From: Rhizobium aethiopicum
GTDB lineage: Bacteria > Pseudomonadota > Alphaproteobacteria > Rhizobiales > Rhizobiaceae
Assembly (NCBI RefSeq): GCF_900094625.1
Contig: NZ_FMAJ01000003.1
Span: 372,001 to 436,000, forward strand
Direction: 5' to 3'
DNA length: 64,000 nt
In this document: in pieces, positions 26,905 through 35,215 of the stretch
Layout of the letters: each line of letters opens with the position of its first letter
Numbering within the stretch: position 1 is the stretch's first letter
Made by a program: the position numbers and the translations under genes
Notes under the pieces: model-generated
Databases searched by the model: none
Told to the model about the DNA's origin: nothing
The model's input: the letters and a program-made list of their open reading frames with translations, nothing else

Positions 26905-26994
26905 GGACAGGTGGCCGAGTGGTTTAAGGCGCACGCCTGGAACGCGTGTGTACGTGAAAGCGTACCGAGGGTTCGAATCCCTCCCTGTCCGCCA
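26905..26994 (+). tRNA. tRNA-Ser (GGA anticodon)
   Basis: A 90-nt class II tRNA with CCA encoded. The acceptor stem GGACAGG (26905-26911) pairs with CCTGTCC (26984-26990), followed by the discriminator G and CCA. The D-arm has the usual TGGCCGAGTGG. The anticodon stem CACGC/GCGTG encloses the loop CTGGAAC, giving anticodon GGA. A long variable arm (TGTACGTGAAAGCGTACC) and T-loop GGTTCGAATCC are typical of tRNA-Ser. No integrase gene or att repeat is seen beside it. Confidence 0.97.
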
Positions 26995-27299
26995 TTTCAC
27001 GTTTTGTCCATACCGAAGACACAAGTAGCGGGACGTGCCTACGACATAGACTTCCCCGCCGATCGGGTTGTCGATGGTTTGCGTTGTTCTCTGTGAGAGC
27101 ACCGAGCCTTGGGTGAAGCCGAACAGGCGCTGCCCATTCAGCGGCGCCGATTATGTCTTCTTCCCGCCGAAGCGAAGAGCCAATCGTTTCGCCCGGCCGC
27201 CTGATCCGAAAATTCCCTGATTTTTTACCATGCTGCTTCACCGCGTCTTTGCACGTTTGGGTTTAGGTTCTGCCAAACTAAAAAACAGAGGTAAAACAG
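26995..27299. other. Gene-free stretch after tRNA-Ser
   Basis: 305 bp in which no gene can be supported. Close to the next gene there is a small inverted repeat GTTTGG (27255-27260) / CCAAAC (27273-27278) in an AT-rich stretch, which may be part of that gene's promoter. No terminator or duplicated tRNA end is visible. Confidence 0.4.
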
Positions 27300-27509
27300 G
27301 TGGAAGAACTTTCGGTGAAGTCGAAGATCATCAAATCCGTCTATTTCAGCCAGGAAGACGGACGGCTCAGGATTTGTTTCAAGAACGGCGAGGAGCGCCT
27401 GTTCGAGGGCGTGCCCTCTTCCGAAGCCCGTGCGATGACGGCGGCGCCGTCTCCGGGGCATTATTATCTCGACCGGATCAGGACGCGGTTTCGCAGACTG
27501 GCTGCTTAA
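27300..27509 (+). CDS. KTSC domain protein
   Basis: A 69-residue cytosolic protein consisting almost entirely of a KTSC domain. That fold is often found next to lysyl-tRNA synthetase-like and nuclease domains, and its function is not known. The pattern SKIIKSVYFSQEDGRLRICF followed by KNGEERLFEGVPSSEA, and the C-terminal SPGHYYLDRIRTRF, match the family layout of two beta strands, a helix and a final segment. It starts with GTG at 27300. No operon partner is present. Confidence 0.75.
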   Translation: MEELSVKSKIIKSVYFSQEDGRLRICFKNGEERLFEGVPSSEARAMTAAPSPGHYYLDRIRTRFRRLAA

Positions 27510-27958
27510 GCCGAGGGACGGCCACAGGCCTGCGCTCGGAATTGCATCGGATTGAGACGAAGCCGGTGGATATTAACCCTTGGCTTACTTTGATGCTCAT
27601 CACCGTTGGATCGGCCGGAGCGGAAAGCGGCACTTTGTTGATGCTGCCGCTCTTCGAGATCCGGCCAGCCGGGAGGCTCGGGGGCGGACCCAGCCAGGAA
27701 GCCGGGCCTCCCCGTCACGCTCCAGTCCATCTCAACGGATGATAAGAGCGTCGCGCGAGCGCCTATCTCTTTGTCTTGATACATGTCGAACCCCGGAATC
27801 GCTGCAGCGTTGCGGGCGACAGGCATTAGGCCGAGCCGGGATCGTCCCAAAATAGCACATCGGGGCTAATCCTGTGAAAAACCGGAATGATCACATCCGG
27901 ACTCGACAATGCTTCATTAGCATGATTGCATAAACCCATGGAACGGGAGGCCGGGGTG
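27510..27958. other. Gene-free stretch between two small genes
   Basis: 449 bp. Open frames here on both strands have no recognisable domain, no good ribosome binding site and biased composition, so I do not call them. An AT-richer segment at 27840-27945 probably contains the promoter of the following small gene. Confidence 0.4.
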
Positions 27959-28219
27959 ATGATGTTCGAGAATCTGCTTGAGATGCAGGAGCGCGGCGTG
28001 CGCGACCGTGCTCGTGGCCGCAGCCTGGCTGATAATCCTATGTCGAAGCCGGATATCCTGCCGATCACCGATCTGCAGGAATGGTATTCGATGTTCGACG
28101 CATGGCGTTTCGGCTGGTCGATCGAGGATGCGATGACGGGGCATATCGAGATGACCGGGCATATCGATATGCCCCGGAATGGCCGTGCCTCACCTCGTGC
28201 CTATACCAGGACAGTCTGA
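27959..28219 (+). CDS. Small protein with ribosome-modulation-factor-like pattern
   Basis: An 86-residue hydrophilic protein starting at ATG 27959 (or 27962), with GGAGG 8 bases upstream. The central part reads [16 protein letters not shown] and then [21 protein letters not shown]. Spaced Gly/Ala residues, an Asn-Pro and a final W-x-x-GW-x-x-A resemble the RMF/CrpP family of ribosome-associated proteins. This is a pattern-level match only. The C-terminus contains a short duplicated segment ([12 protein letters not shown]) encoded by an 18-bp direct repeat at about 28134-28170. The end overlaps the 3' end of pncB on the other strand by 19 bases. Confidence 0.6.
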   Translation: MMFENLLEMQERGVRDRARGRSLADNPMSKPDILPITDLQEWYSMFDAWRFGWSIEDAMTGHIEMTGHIDMPRNGRASPRAYTRTV

Positions 28220-29505
28220 TCGACCCTATCCTCTGCGCCGAAGAATTTCAGATAGCGTTCGACCTCGGCCGGTTCGCCGGTCGCCTTCTGCGGGTTGTCG
28301 GAGAGTTTCACGGCGGGGCGGCCGTTGGCGTCGCTGACCTTGCAGACGACGGAGATCGGATTGAGGCCGGAGATTTCGGTCGGCGCGCAGCCGGCAAAAT
28401 CATTCGTCAGGTTGGTGCCCCAGCCGAAGCTCATGCGCACGCGGCCCTCGAAATGCCGGTAGGTATCGATGATGGCGTCGACGTCGAGACCGTCGGAGAA
28501 GATCAACAGCTTCTGGCGCGGATCGCGGCCCATCTTCTTCCACCAGTCGATGATCTTCTCGCCGCCTTCGATCGGCGGCGCGCTGTCCGGACGGAAGCCG
28601 GTCCAGTCAGCGACCCATTCGGGGGCGTCGCGCAGGAAAGCGGCGGTGCCGAAGGCATCCGGCAGGACGATCAGAAGGTTGCCCCCGTAGAGCTTGTTCC
28701 AATCCCGCAAGATCTTGTAGGGCGCGTTGCGCAGCTGCTCGTCGGTCTGCGCCAGCGCGGCGGCAACCATCGGCAGCTCGTGGGCATTGGTCCCGACCGC
28801 CTCAAGATCGGAATCCATCGCCAGCAAGACGTTGCTCGTGCCGGTAAAGGCCGGACCGATACCTTCCTTCAATGCCTCGACGCACCAGCGCTGCCAGAGG
28901 AAACTGTGACGGCGGCGGGTGCCGAAATCGGAGATGCGCAGGCCGGGCAGCTCCTTCAGCCGCTCGACCTTGGACCACATCTTTGCCTTGGCGCGGGCAT
29001 AGAGCACATCGAGGGTGAAGGGACCGAGCGCCTTCATCGCCGAGCGCGAGCGCAGCTCATTGACGATGGCGAGCGCCGGGATTTCCCACATGGTGGTTTC
29101 TTTCCAGGATCCATGGAAATCCAGGACATACTGTCCGTCCTTCTTCGACAGCTCGTATTCGGGAAGCTGGAAGTTGGAAAGCCAGGCGAGGAATTCCGGC
29201 TCGAAGATCTGGGCGCGGCCATAGAAGCTGTTACCTGCAAGCCAGATCATCTCCTTCTTGGAGAGCCTCAGCGTGCGGGCGTGGTCAAGCTGTTCCCGCA
29301 ATTCGCCTTCATCGATCTCTTCGGCGAGACGGACGCGCTTGGTGCGGTTGATCAGGGTGAAGGAGGCATTCACATCCGGATAAAGCTTCCAGATCATCTG
29401 CAGCATCAGCAGCTTATAGAAGTCGGTATCGATCAGGCTGCGGATGATCGGGTCGAGTTTCCAGGCGTGATTGTAGACGCGTCTCGCGATATCAGTCTTG
29501 GCCAT
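28201..29505 (-). CDS. pncB: Nicotinate phosphoribosyltransferase
   Basis: Salvages nicotinic acid to nicotinate mononucleotide with PRPP and ATP, supplying NAD. 434 residues from the ATG at 29505 (MAKTDIARR); an in-frame codon lies 21 bases upstream. The family motif [17 protein letters not shown], with the histidine phosphorylated during catalysis, is near residue 210-226, and [10 protein letters not shown]-type ribose binding ([11 protein letters not shown]) follows near 243. [15 protein letters not shown] near 31-45 is typical of the N-terminus. It is apparently a single-gene unit. Confidence 0.95.
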   Translation of the reverse strand: MAKTDIARRVYNHAWKLDPIIRSLIDTDFYKLLMLQMIWKLYPDVNASFTLINRTKRVRLAEEIDEGELREQLDHARTLRLSKKEMIWLAGNSFYGRAQIFEPEFLAWLSNFQLPEYELSKKDGQYVLDFHGSWKETTMWEIPALAIVNELRSRSAMKALGPFTLDVLYARAKAKMWSKVERLKELPGLRISDFGTRRRHSFLWQRWCVEALKEGIGPAFTGTSNVLLAMDSDLEAVGTNAHELPMVAAALAQTDEQLRNAPYKILRDWNKLYGGNLLIVLPDAFGTAAFLRDAPEWVADWTGFRPDSAPPIEGGEKIIDWWKKMGRDPRQKLLIFSDGLDVDAIIDTYRHFEGRVRMSFGWGTNLTNDFAGCAPTEISGLNPISVVCKVSDANGRPAVKLSDNPQKATGEPAEVERYLKFFGAEDRVDQTVLV

Positions 29506-29691
29506 GAGATTCCTGCCCCTGTCCACTCCGGTCAGGTGCTGCCAAGTTCTCAGGTGCTGCTAAGCTCCGGCCGGCGCACGAAACCGGCTCGTGCGCCTTC
29601 TTATCGAAAAATCGGCGGGAAAAGTCCAGACAAAACATAAACATCCCGCCGCGCGCTGGCGGCGGGAGGCGGGAGATCATCTGTCGAACGC
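29506..29691. other. pncB upstream gap
   Basis: 186 bp between pncB and the downstream end of the next minus-strand gene. It probably holds the pncB promoter. No defined element can be assigned. Confidence 0.35.
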
Positions 29692-30078
29692 TTACTGGGC
29701 CGGTGCCGCGGGCTGGGCCGGTGCCGCAGGTTGGGCGGGTGTCGCAGGTTGGGCCGGCGCCGCGGGCGTGGTATTGGCGGCAGGCGGCGTCTCGGTCGGG
29801 ACCGCATTGCCGTTCTGCAGCGTCGGCGCCGGTGCTGCGTCCGATTGCTGGTCTTGGAGTTGCTGGCCGGGCTGCTGCGGCGCCACCTCGTCCGCCTCAC
29901 GATTGCCCCAGATCTCGACCGGGATCCAGACCACAAAAGCAAGGATCAGCGCGACGAGCAGCACCGTCAGGATACGATAACCCATGCGTCCCTGCTTTGC
30001 CTGCACCGGCGGGATTTGCTGTTCCTCGTGAAGCTTGCCGTCGGATTTTTCCCAGCGTGTTTCCGTCTGATGCGCCAT
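29692..30078 (-). CDS. Single-pass membrane protein with Pro/Ala/Gln repeats
   Basis: 128-residue protein of unknown function. A polar N-terminus (about 1-32) is followed by one strong membrane helix (RILTVLLVALILAFVVWIPV, about 34-53), then a low-complexity, Pro/Ala/Gln/Thr-rich tail that ends in about four copies of a six-residue unit of the PAQPAA type. The repeat is visible in the DNA as an 18-bp tandem unit (29695-29765). The second of two adjacent ATGs (30078) is better spaced from AAGGAG. The tail probably lies in the periplasm and may contact the cell wall. Confidence 0.7.
   Translation of the reverse strand: MAHQTETRWEKSDGKLHEEQQIPPVQAKQGRMGYRILTVLLVALILAFVVWIPVEIWGNREADEVAPQQPGQQLQDQQSDAAPAPTLQNGNAVPTETPPAANTTPAAPAQPATPAQPAAPAQPAAPAQ
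29695..29765. repeat. 18-bp imperfect tandem repeat coding PAQPAA units
   Basis: About four degenerate copies of GGGCCGGTGCCGCAGGTT lie inside the 3' end of the membrane-protein gene. Copy number of such in-frame minisatellites can vary between strains without breaking the frame. Confidence 0.6.
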
Positions 30079-30229
30079 CATCGTCTCCTTCCGCTGCCTT
30101 GGCGGCCGATCAGGCCGCGAAGAACTTTCGCAAAGAAAAACGGGTGGCCCTCTGGAAGGTTCCGGGGCTCAAAGGTGCCGCGGTCTTTTCGGAATGCCAA
30201 ATCGCTGCGCGCGTTCGCGCGAGAGGCCG

Positions 30230-31186
30230 TTAATATCCGACGGCGCGGTCGATCACGAATTGCAGCGGCTCGCCGCGTTCGAAGCGGGCGAGCTGCGTTT
30301 CCACATGGCGGAACAGGGCGTTTTCTTCTGAGACTGCCGCATCATGCGGGGTGATGAAGACGTTCTCCAACTCCCATAACGGGCTGTCGGCGGCGAGCGG
30401 CTCCACTTCGAAAACATCGAGAGAGGCGCCGCCGAGGATCCCCTCCCTGATGGCCGTGACGATGTCGGCCTCGTTCTGGCTCTTGCCGCGGCCGGCATTG
30501 ATGAAGACCGGCTGACCAAGCGCACCGCCGCGGCGAAGCTTCTTAAATAGCCCGCTATCATAAAAGCCCGTCGTCTCAGGCGTCAGCGGCAAGAGGCCGA
30601 CAAGAATATCGGTCTTGGCGAGAAAACTGCCCAGTTCGCTCGCATCGAAGGTCTCGATGCCGTCGATTGCCTTGCGGGTGCGCGACCACCCGATGACGTT
30701 GAAACCCATCACTTTCAGTTTGGCGACTGCATCCTGGCCGAGAATTCCAAGACCCATGACGCCGACGGTCACCTCCGCCGCTTCCGGCCCTATCAATTTT
30801 GCCCATTCGCGCCGCCGCTGCTTGATGTCATGGGCATATTGCGCGCGCAGATGCATCAGGCACTGCATGACAACCCATTCGCTCATCCGGGTCGTCAGGC
30901 TGCGGTCGACGAAACGGACGATCGGAATATCAGGCAGGCCGGCCATGCCGATGATGTGATCGACACCGGCACCGCCCGAGAAGATGACCTTGAGGTTGGG
31001 CGCCCGGCTGAAAAGGTCGGCGTCCGGCTTCCAGAGAAGAGCATATTCGGCAGCATGGAGATCACGCGCGCGGTCGGCCGGATCGGCGAGATTGATGCTG
31101 CCGCGATCGGGAAACGCCGTCTTCAGCGCACGGGCAACACCTTCGGGATTGAATTTGATATCGACGAGAACGGGAGGTGCGGACAT
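30230..31186 (-). CDS. D-2-hydroxyacid dehydrogenase, GhrA-like
   Basis: NAD(P)-dependent 2-hydroxyacid dehydrogenase, 318 residues, closest by pattern to glyoxylate/hydroxypyruvate reductase A. The nucleotide-binding fingerprint GVMGLGILGQDAVAKLKVMG (GxGxxG) is near 141-160, the substrate-binding Arg/Asn segment FINAGRGKSQNE near 227-238, and the catalytic His in VFITPHDAAV near 279-288. The N-terminal domain has the GGAGVDHIIG segment. It lies 8 bp downstream of yejF on the same strand, so it is probably cotranscribed with the yej importer, though no metabolic link is evident. Confidence 0.88.
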   Translation of the reverse strand: MSAPPVLVDIKFNPEGVARALKTAFPDRGSINLADPADRARDLHAAEYALLWKPDADLFSRAPNLKVIFSGGAGVDHIIGMAGLPDIPIVRFVDRSLTTRMSEWVVMQCLMHLRAQYAHDIKQRRREWAKLIGPEAAEVTVGVMGLGILGQDAVAKLKVMGFNVIGWSRTRKAIDGIETFDASELGSFLAKTDILVGLLPLTPETTGFYDSGLFKKLRRGGALGQPVFINAGRGKSQNEADIVTAIREGILGGASLDVFEVEPLAADSPLWELENVFITPHDAAVSEENALFRHVETQLARFERGEPLQFVIDRAVGY

Positions 31187-31194
31187 GGTCTTCT

Positions 31195-32832
31195 TTACTG
31201 CTGTACGGCGGGCGTCGGCACCGCCTCGATATTGAAGGCGGCCGCCATCAGCGCTTTGGTGTAATCGTGCTTCGGCGCACGGAAGATTTCCGCGGATGGC
31301 CCCTGCTCCACCACCTTGCCGGAACGCATGACGATGACGTCGTTGGCGAGCGCCTTGACCACCTTCAGGTCATGGCTGATGAAGAGATAGGCTAGGTCAT
31401 GCTTCTTTTGCAGATCCCGCAGGAGATCGACCACCTGGGCCTGCACGCTCATGTCGAGCGCGGAGGTCGGCTCGTCGAGCATGACGAAACGCGGCTTCAG
31501 CACCATGGCGCGGGCTATCGCGATGCGCTGGCGCTGGCCGCCGGAGAATTCATGCGGATAACGCCAGCGGGTCAGGGGATCGAGGCCCACCTCCTCCAGC
31601 GCCCAGCATACCCGCTGGTCGCGCTCCTCGGCGCTCAAGGCGCGCTCATGCACCTTCAGCCCTTCGGCGATGATATCGCCGACCGACATGCGCGGGCTGA
31701 GCGAGCCGTAGGGGTCCTGGAAGACGATCTGCAGCTGGTTGCGCAGAGGCCGCATCTCATTGAATGAATAGCCGGCTATATCCTTGCCGACAAAGGCGAT
31801 ACGGCCTTGCGAGGAAATCAGCCGCGTGAGCGCCAGGCCGAGCGTGGTCTTGCCGGAACCGGATTCGCCGACGACGCCGAGCGTCTGCCCGGCGCGCAGC
31901 GAAAGATCGATGCCGTCGACCGCCTTGACGTGGTCGACGACGCGGCGCATCAGCCCCGCCTTGATCGGGAACCAGACGCGGATATCGGAGCCTTCCATCA
32001 CCACCGGCTTCGACGGATCGGCAAGCGGCGGCTCGCCGCGGGGTTCGGAAGCGAGGAGGTGGCGGGTATATTCGTGCTTCGGATTGGCAAAGACCTCCTC
32101 GACCGGTCCGGTCTCGACGATCCGACCCTTGGTCATGACGCAGACGCGGTCGGCGAATTTGCGCACAATGCCGAGATCATGGGTGATGAACAGCAGCGAC
32201 ATGCCGTGCGCCATCTTCAACTGCCGGAGCAGTTCGAGGATCTGCGCCTGCACGGTGACGTCGAGCGCCGTGGTCGGCTCGTCGGCGATCAGCAGTTCCG
32301 GCCGGTTGGCAAGCGCCATGGCGATCATGACCCGCTGGCGCTGGCCGCCGGAGAGTTCGTGCGGATAGGCCTTCAGCCGCTTCTCCGGCTCGCGGATGCC
32401 GACCTGGTTCAAAAGTTCCAGCACGCGTTCACGCGCCGGCTGGCCGGTGAGACCCTGGTGCAGGGCGAGGATCTCGGCGATCTGCTTCTCGACCGTATGA
32501 AGCGGATTGAGCGAGGTCATCGGCTCCTGAAAGATCATGGTGATGTCGTTGCCGCGCACCTCGCGCAGCGCCCGCTCCGACGCCTTCAAGAGATCATTGC
32601 CCTTGAACAGGATTTCGCCGGAGGGATGGCTTGCCGATGGATAGGGCAAAAGCCGCAGGATCGAATTGGCCGAGACCGACTTGCCGGAGCCGGATTCACC
32701 GACAAGCGCCACGACCTCCCCCTTGGCGATATCGAAGGAGATGCGGTCGACGGCAAGCGAGGTCTCGCCGCCCTGGTGGAAGGCAACCGAGAGATCGCGG
32801 ACGGAGAGGAGCGGTTCTGTCATGTCATTCAT
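31195..32832 (-). CDS. yejF: Peptide ABC importer, double ATP-binding protein YejF
   Basis: Cytoplasmic ATPase with two complete nucleotide-binding domains fused in one chain (545 residues), feeding the YejB/YejE channel. The first domain has [12 protein letters not shown] near 39-50, a signature LSGGQRQRV and Walker [13 protein letters not shown]. The second has [12 protein letters not shown] near 320, SGGQRQRI and [11 protein letters not shown]. Oligopeptide-type C-terminal extensions follow each domain. The first ATG at 32832 overlaps the yejE stop; a second possible start is 9 bases downstream. By family the transporter takes up oligopeptides (in E. coli also microcin C). Confidence 0.94.
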   Translation of the reverse strand: MNDMTEPLLSVRDLSVAFHQGGETSLAVDRISFDIAKGEVVALVGESGSGKSVSANSILRLLPYPSASHPSGEILFKGNDLLKASERALREVRGNDITMIFQEPMTSLNPLHTVEKQIAEILALHQGLTGQPARERVLELLNQVGIREPEKRLKAYPHELSGGQRQRVMIAMALANRPELLIADEPTTALDVTVQAQILELLRQLKMAHGMSLLFITHDLGIVRKFADRVCVMTKGRIVETGPVEEVFANPKHEYTRHLLASEPRGEPPLADPSKPVVMEGSDIRVWFPIKAGLMRRVVDHVKAVDGIDLSLRAGQTLGVVGESGSGKTTLGLALTRLISSQGRIAFVGKDIAGYSFNEMRPLRNQLQIVFQDPYGSLSPRMSVGDIIAEGLKVHERALSAEERDQRVCWALEEVGLDPLTRWRYPHEFSGGQRQRIAIARAMVLKPRFVMLDEPTSALDMSVQAQVVDLLRDLQKKHDLAYLFISHDLKVVKALANDVIVMRSGKVVEQGPSAEIFRAPKHDYTKALMAAAFNIEAVPTPAVQQ

Positions 32833-33977
32833 TGAAACGTCTTCCTCGGATCGAAGGCGTCGCGCACGGCTTCACCGATGAAGATCAAAAGGGAAAGCAT
32901 GATCGACATGGCGAAGAAGGCCGTCAGCCCCAGCCAGGGCGCCTGCAGGTTGCTCTTGCCCTGAGCGATCATCTCGCCGAGCGAGGGGGAGCCCGGCGGC
33001 ATGCCGAAGCCGAGGAAATCGAGCGAGGTCAGCGTCGTGATCGAGCCGGAGAGGATGAAGGGCAGGAAGGTGAGCGTCGCCACCATGGCGTTCGGCAGCA
33101 GGTGGCGCCACATGATGGCGCCGTTGTTGACCCCGAGCGCACGGGCGGCACGGACATATTCGAAATTGCGGGCGCGCAGGAATTCGGCGCGCACCACGCC
33201 GACGAAGCTCACCCAGGAGAAGAGCAGCATGATGCCGAGCAGCACGAAGAAGCCGGGCGGCAGAATGGCTGCGATGATGAGCAGGATATAAAGCACCGGC
33301 ATCGACGACCAGATCTCGATGAAGCGCTGCAGCAGCAGATCGGTCAAGCCGCCGAAATAGCCTTGCACAGCGCCCGCCGTCACACCGATGATCGCCGAAC
33401 AGATGGTCAGCGCCAGGCCGAACAGCACCGAGATGCGGAAGCCGTAGATGACGCGCGCCAGCACGTCACGCGCCTGGTCGTCGGTGCCGAGCCAGTTGAG
33501 ATTGCCGAGCGTGCAGGCGGGATCGTTCGCCCCTTGCGGATAGCCGGAGCAGCGTTCCTCCTTGGTCATCAGCCAGAAGGGGGCGGTCGGCGCCGAATGC
33601 GGAATGTTCGAGTTGACCGAGCGGTAGGAATAGCGGATCGGCGGCCAGATCATCCAGCCATTGGCGTTGATCTCGTCCGATATCACCGAGGAGCGATAGT
33701 CGGTTTCGGCGAGGAAGCCGCCGAATTTTTCCTCGGGATAATCGATCAGCACGGGAAACAGGATCTCGCCTTTATAAGAGGCGACGATCGGCCGGTCGTT
33801 GGCGAGGAACTCGGCAAACAGGCTGAGCACGAACAGCAGCAGGAAAAGCCACAGTGACCAGTAGCCCCGGCCGTTCGCCCGGAAATTCTGCCAGCGGCGA
33901 ATGTTGGTCGGCGAAAGCAGGCCCTTGCGCGGCGGCTTGACGGGGGTTGCCGTGGCGGGCTTTGCGGCGGTGTCCAT
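32829..33977 (-). CDS. yejE: Peptide ABC importer permease YejE
   Basis: Inner-membrane permease of 382 residues. An Ala/Pro/Lys-rich N-terminus precedes the first helix (LWLFLLLFVLSLFAEFLA, about 42-59). A large periplasmic loop (about 60-175) and the BPD_transp_1 domain with five helices follow. The EAA-type loop is seen as ARNFEYVRAARALGVNNGA near 275-293. The loop between the first two helices, with a Cys pair (CSGYPQGANDPAC), is characteristic of YejE. It overlaps yejF by 4 bases and yejB by one base. Confidence 0.94.
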   Translation of the reverse strand: MDTAAKPATATPVKPPRKGLLSPTNIRRWQNFRANGRGYWSLWLFLLLFVLSLFAEFLANDRPIVASYKGEILFPVLIDYPEEKFGGFLAETDYRSSVISDEINANGWMIWPPIRYSYRSVNSNIPHSAPTAPFWLMTKEERCSGYPQGANDPACTLGNLNWLGTDDQARDVLARVIYGFRISVLFGLALTICSAIIGVTAGAVQGYFGGLTDLLLQRFIEIWSSMPVLYILLIIAAILPPGFFVLLGIMLLFSWVSFVGVVRAEFLRARNFEYVRAARALGVNNGAIMWRHLLPNAMVATLTFLPFILSGSITTLTSLDFLGFGMPPGSPSLGEMIAQGKSNLQAPWLGLTAFFAMSIMLSLLIFIGEAVRDAFDPRKTFQ

Positions 33978-35065
33978 CAGACATCCCTCCGCTCGAAATC
34001 GATGCGCGGATCGATCCAGGTGTAGATCAGGTCGGAAATCAGGCTGACGAAGAGGCCGAGCAGCGAGAAAATATAAAGTGTGGCGAAGACGATCGGATAA
34101 TCCCGGTTGACGACCGAGAGATAGCCGAGGCGGCCGAGGCCATCGAGCGAGAAGATATTTTCGATCAGCAGCGACCCGGTGAAGAAAGCCGAGATGAAGG
34201 CGCCGGGGAAACCGGCGATGATGATCAGCATGGCATTGCGGAAAACATGGCCGTAAAGCACCTGCCGTTCATTGAGACCCTTGGCGCGGGCGGTGACGAC
34301 ATATTGCTTCTTGATCTCCTCGATGAAGGAATTCTTCGTCAGGAGCGTCGTGGTGGCGAAGGCGGCGAGCGAAAGCGAGATCAGCGGCAAGGTGAGGTGC
34401 CAGAAATAATCGAGTGGCTTCTGCCACCAGGCGAGCTGATCGAAATTGTCGGAAACCAGGCCGCGCAGGGGAAACCAGTCGTAGAAGGAGCCGCCGGCGA
34501 AAAGCACGATCAGCAGGATACCGAAGAGAAAGCTCGGCACGGCATAACCGATGACGATGATGCCCGAGGTCCAGACGTCGAAGGTCGATCCATCCTTGAC
34601 CGCCTTGCGAATGCCGAGCGGAATGGAGATGGCGTACGAGAAGATCAAGATCCAGATGCCGAGCGAGATCGACACTGGCAGCTTCTCCTTGATGAGGTCG
34701 AGCACCGAGGTGTTGCGGAAGAAGCTCTCGCCGAAATCGAAGCGGATGTAATTCCACATCATTTCGCCAAAGCGCGTCAGCGGCGGCTTGTCGAAGCCGA
34801 ACTGTTTTTCGAGCTTGGCGATCAGTTCCGGATCGAGCCCCTGGGCGCCGCGATATCTGGAGCCTTCGTCCCCTCCTCCATCACCCATCAGGTCGCCGCC
34901 TCCCGACAGTCGCTGGTCGGCGCCATCGGCCTGGCCGGTCAATTGCGCGATCACCTGCTCGACCGGACCGCCGGGGGCGAATTGCACGACGATGAAAGAT
35001 ATCGCCATGATGCCGATAATGGTCGGGATCATCAAAAGCAGGCGGCGAATGACATAGGCGCCCAT
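33977..35065 (-). CDS. yejB: Peptide ABC importer permease YejB
   Basis: Inner-membrane permease partner of YejE, 362 residues. The N-terminal helix ([21 protein letters not shown]) and the OppB-type segment [11 protein letters not shown] are present. A Gly/Asp-rich loop (about 50-75, including [14 protein letters not shown]) precedes the conserved [15 protein letters not shown]. The permease domain follows with an EAA loop near [17 protein letters not shown]. The Gly/Asp-rich loop is a low-complexity insertion. A 150-bp gap separates it from yejA. Confidence 0.94.
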   Translation of the reverse strand: MGAYVIRRLLLMIPTIIGIMAISFIVVQFAPGGPVEQVIAQLTGQADGADQRLSGGGDLMGDGGGDEGSRYRGAQGLDPELIAKLEKQFGFDKPPLTRFGEMMWNYIRFDFGESFFRNTSVLDLIKEKLPVSISLGIWILIFSYAISIPLGIRKAVKDGSTFDVWTSGIIVIGYAVPSFLFGILLIVLFAGGSFYDWFPLRGLVSDNFDQLAWWQKPLDYFWHLTLPLISLSLAAFATTTLLTKNSFIEEIKKQYVVTARAKGLNERQVLYGHVFRNAMLIIIAGFPGAFISAFFTGSLLIENIFSLDGLGRLGYLSVVNRDYPIVFATLYIFSLLGLFVSLISDLIYTWIDPRIDFERRDV

Positions 35066-35215
35066 CAGCCTTCGGCCTCCGGAAATCTTCTTCTTGTCTG
35101 CCTGCCGTCCAGTCTAATGCCGCTCAATCCGCCAGCCTTCCCTTGCCGGCCCTGCCGGCTTGTCGTGATTCGATTGTGCCATTTGGAGCCCAGAGCCCCA
35201 CCATTGCAAGCCCGC
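35066..35215 (-). promoter_or_regulatory. yejA-yejB intercistronic region
   Basis: 150 bp between the binding-protein gene and its permeases. A hairpin formed by two GCCGGC blocks (35145-35150 and 35154-35159) lies here and could lower downstream expression or protect the yejA message. There is no T-run and no separate promoter is obvious. Confidence 0.4.

Noticed and set aside
26905-27299. tRNA-Ser as an integration site of a mobile element
   Set aside because: No integrase, no repeat of the tRNA 3' end and no change in gene content typical of an island are seen nearby.
27510-27958. Short open frames of about 90-115 codons on both strands
   Set aside because: No ribosome binding site, no domain, and amino-acid composition typical of random GC-rich frames.
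28081-29640. 519-codon plus-strand frame over pncB
   Set aside because: pncB on the other strand has the NAPRTase signature. The plus frame is its complement and contains no domain.
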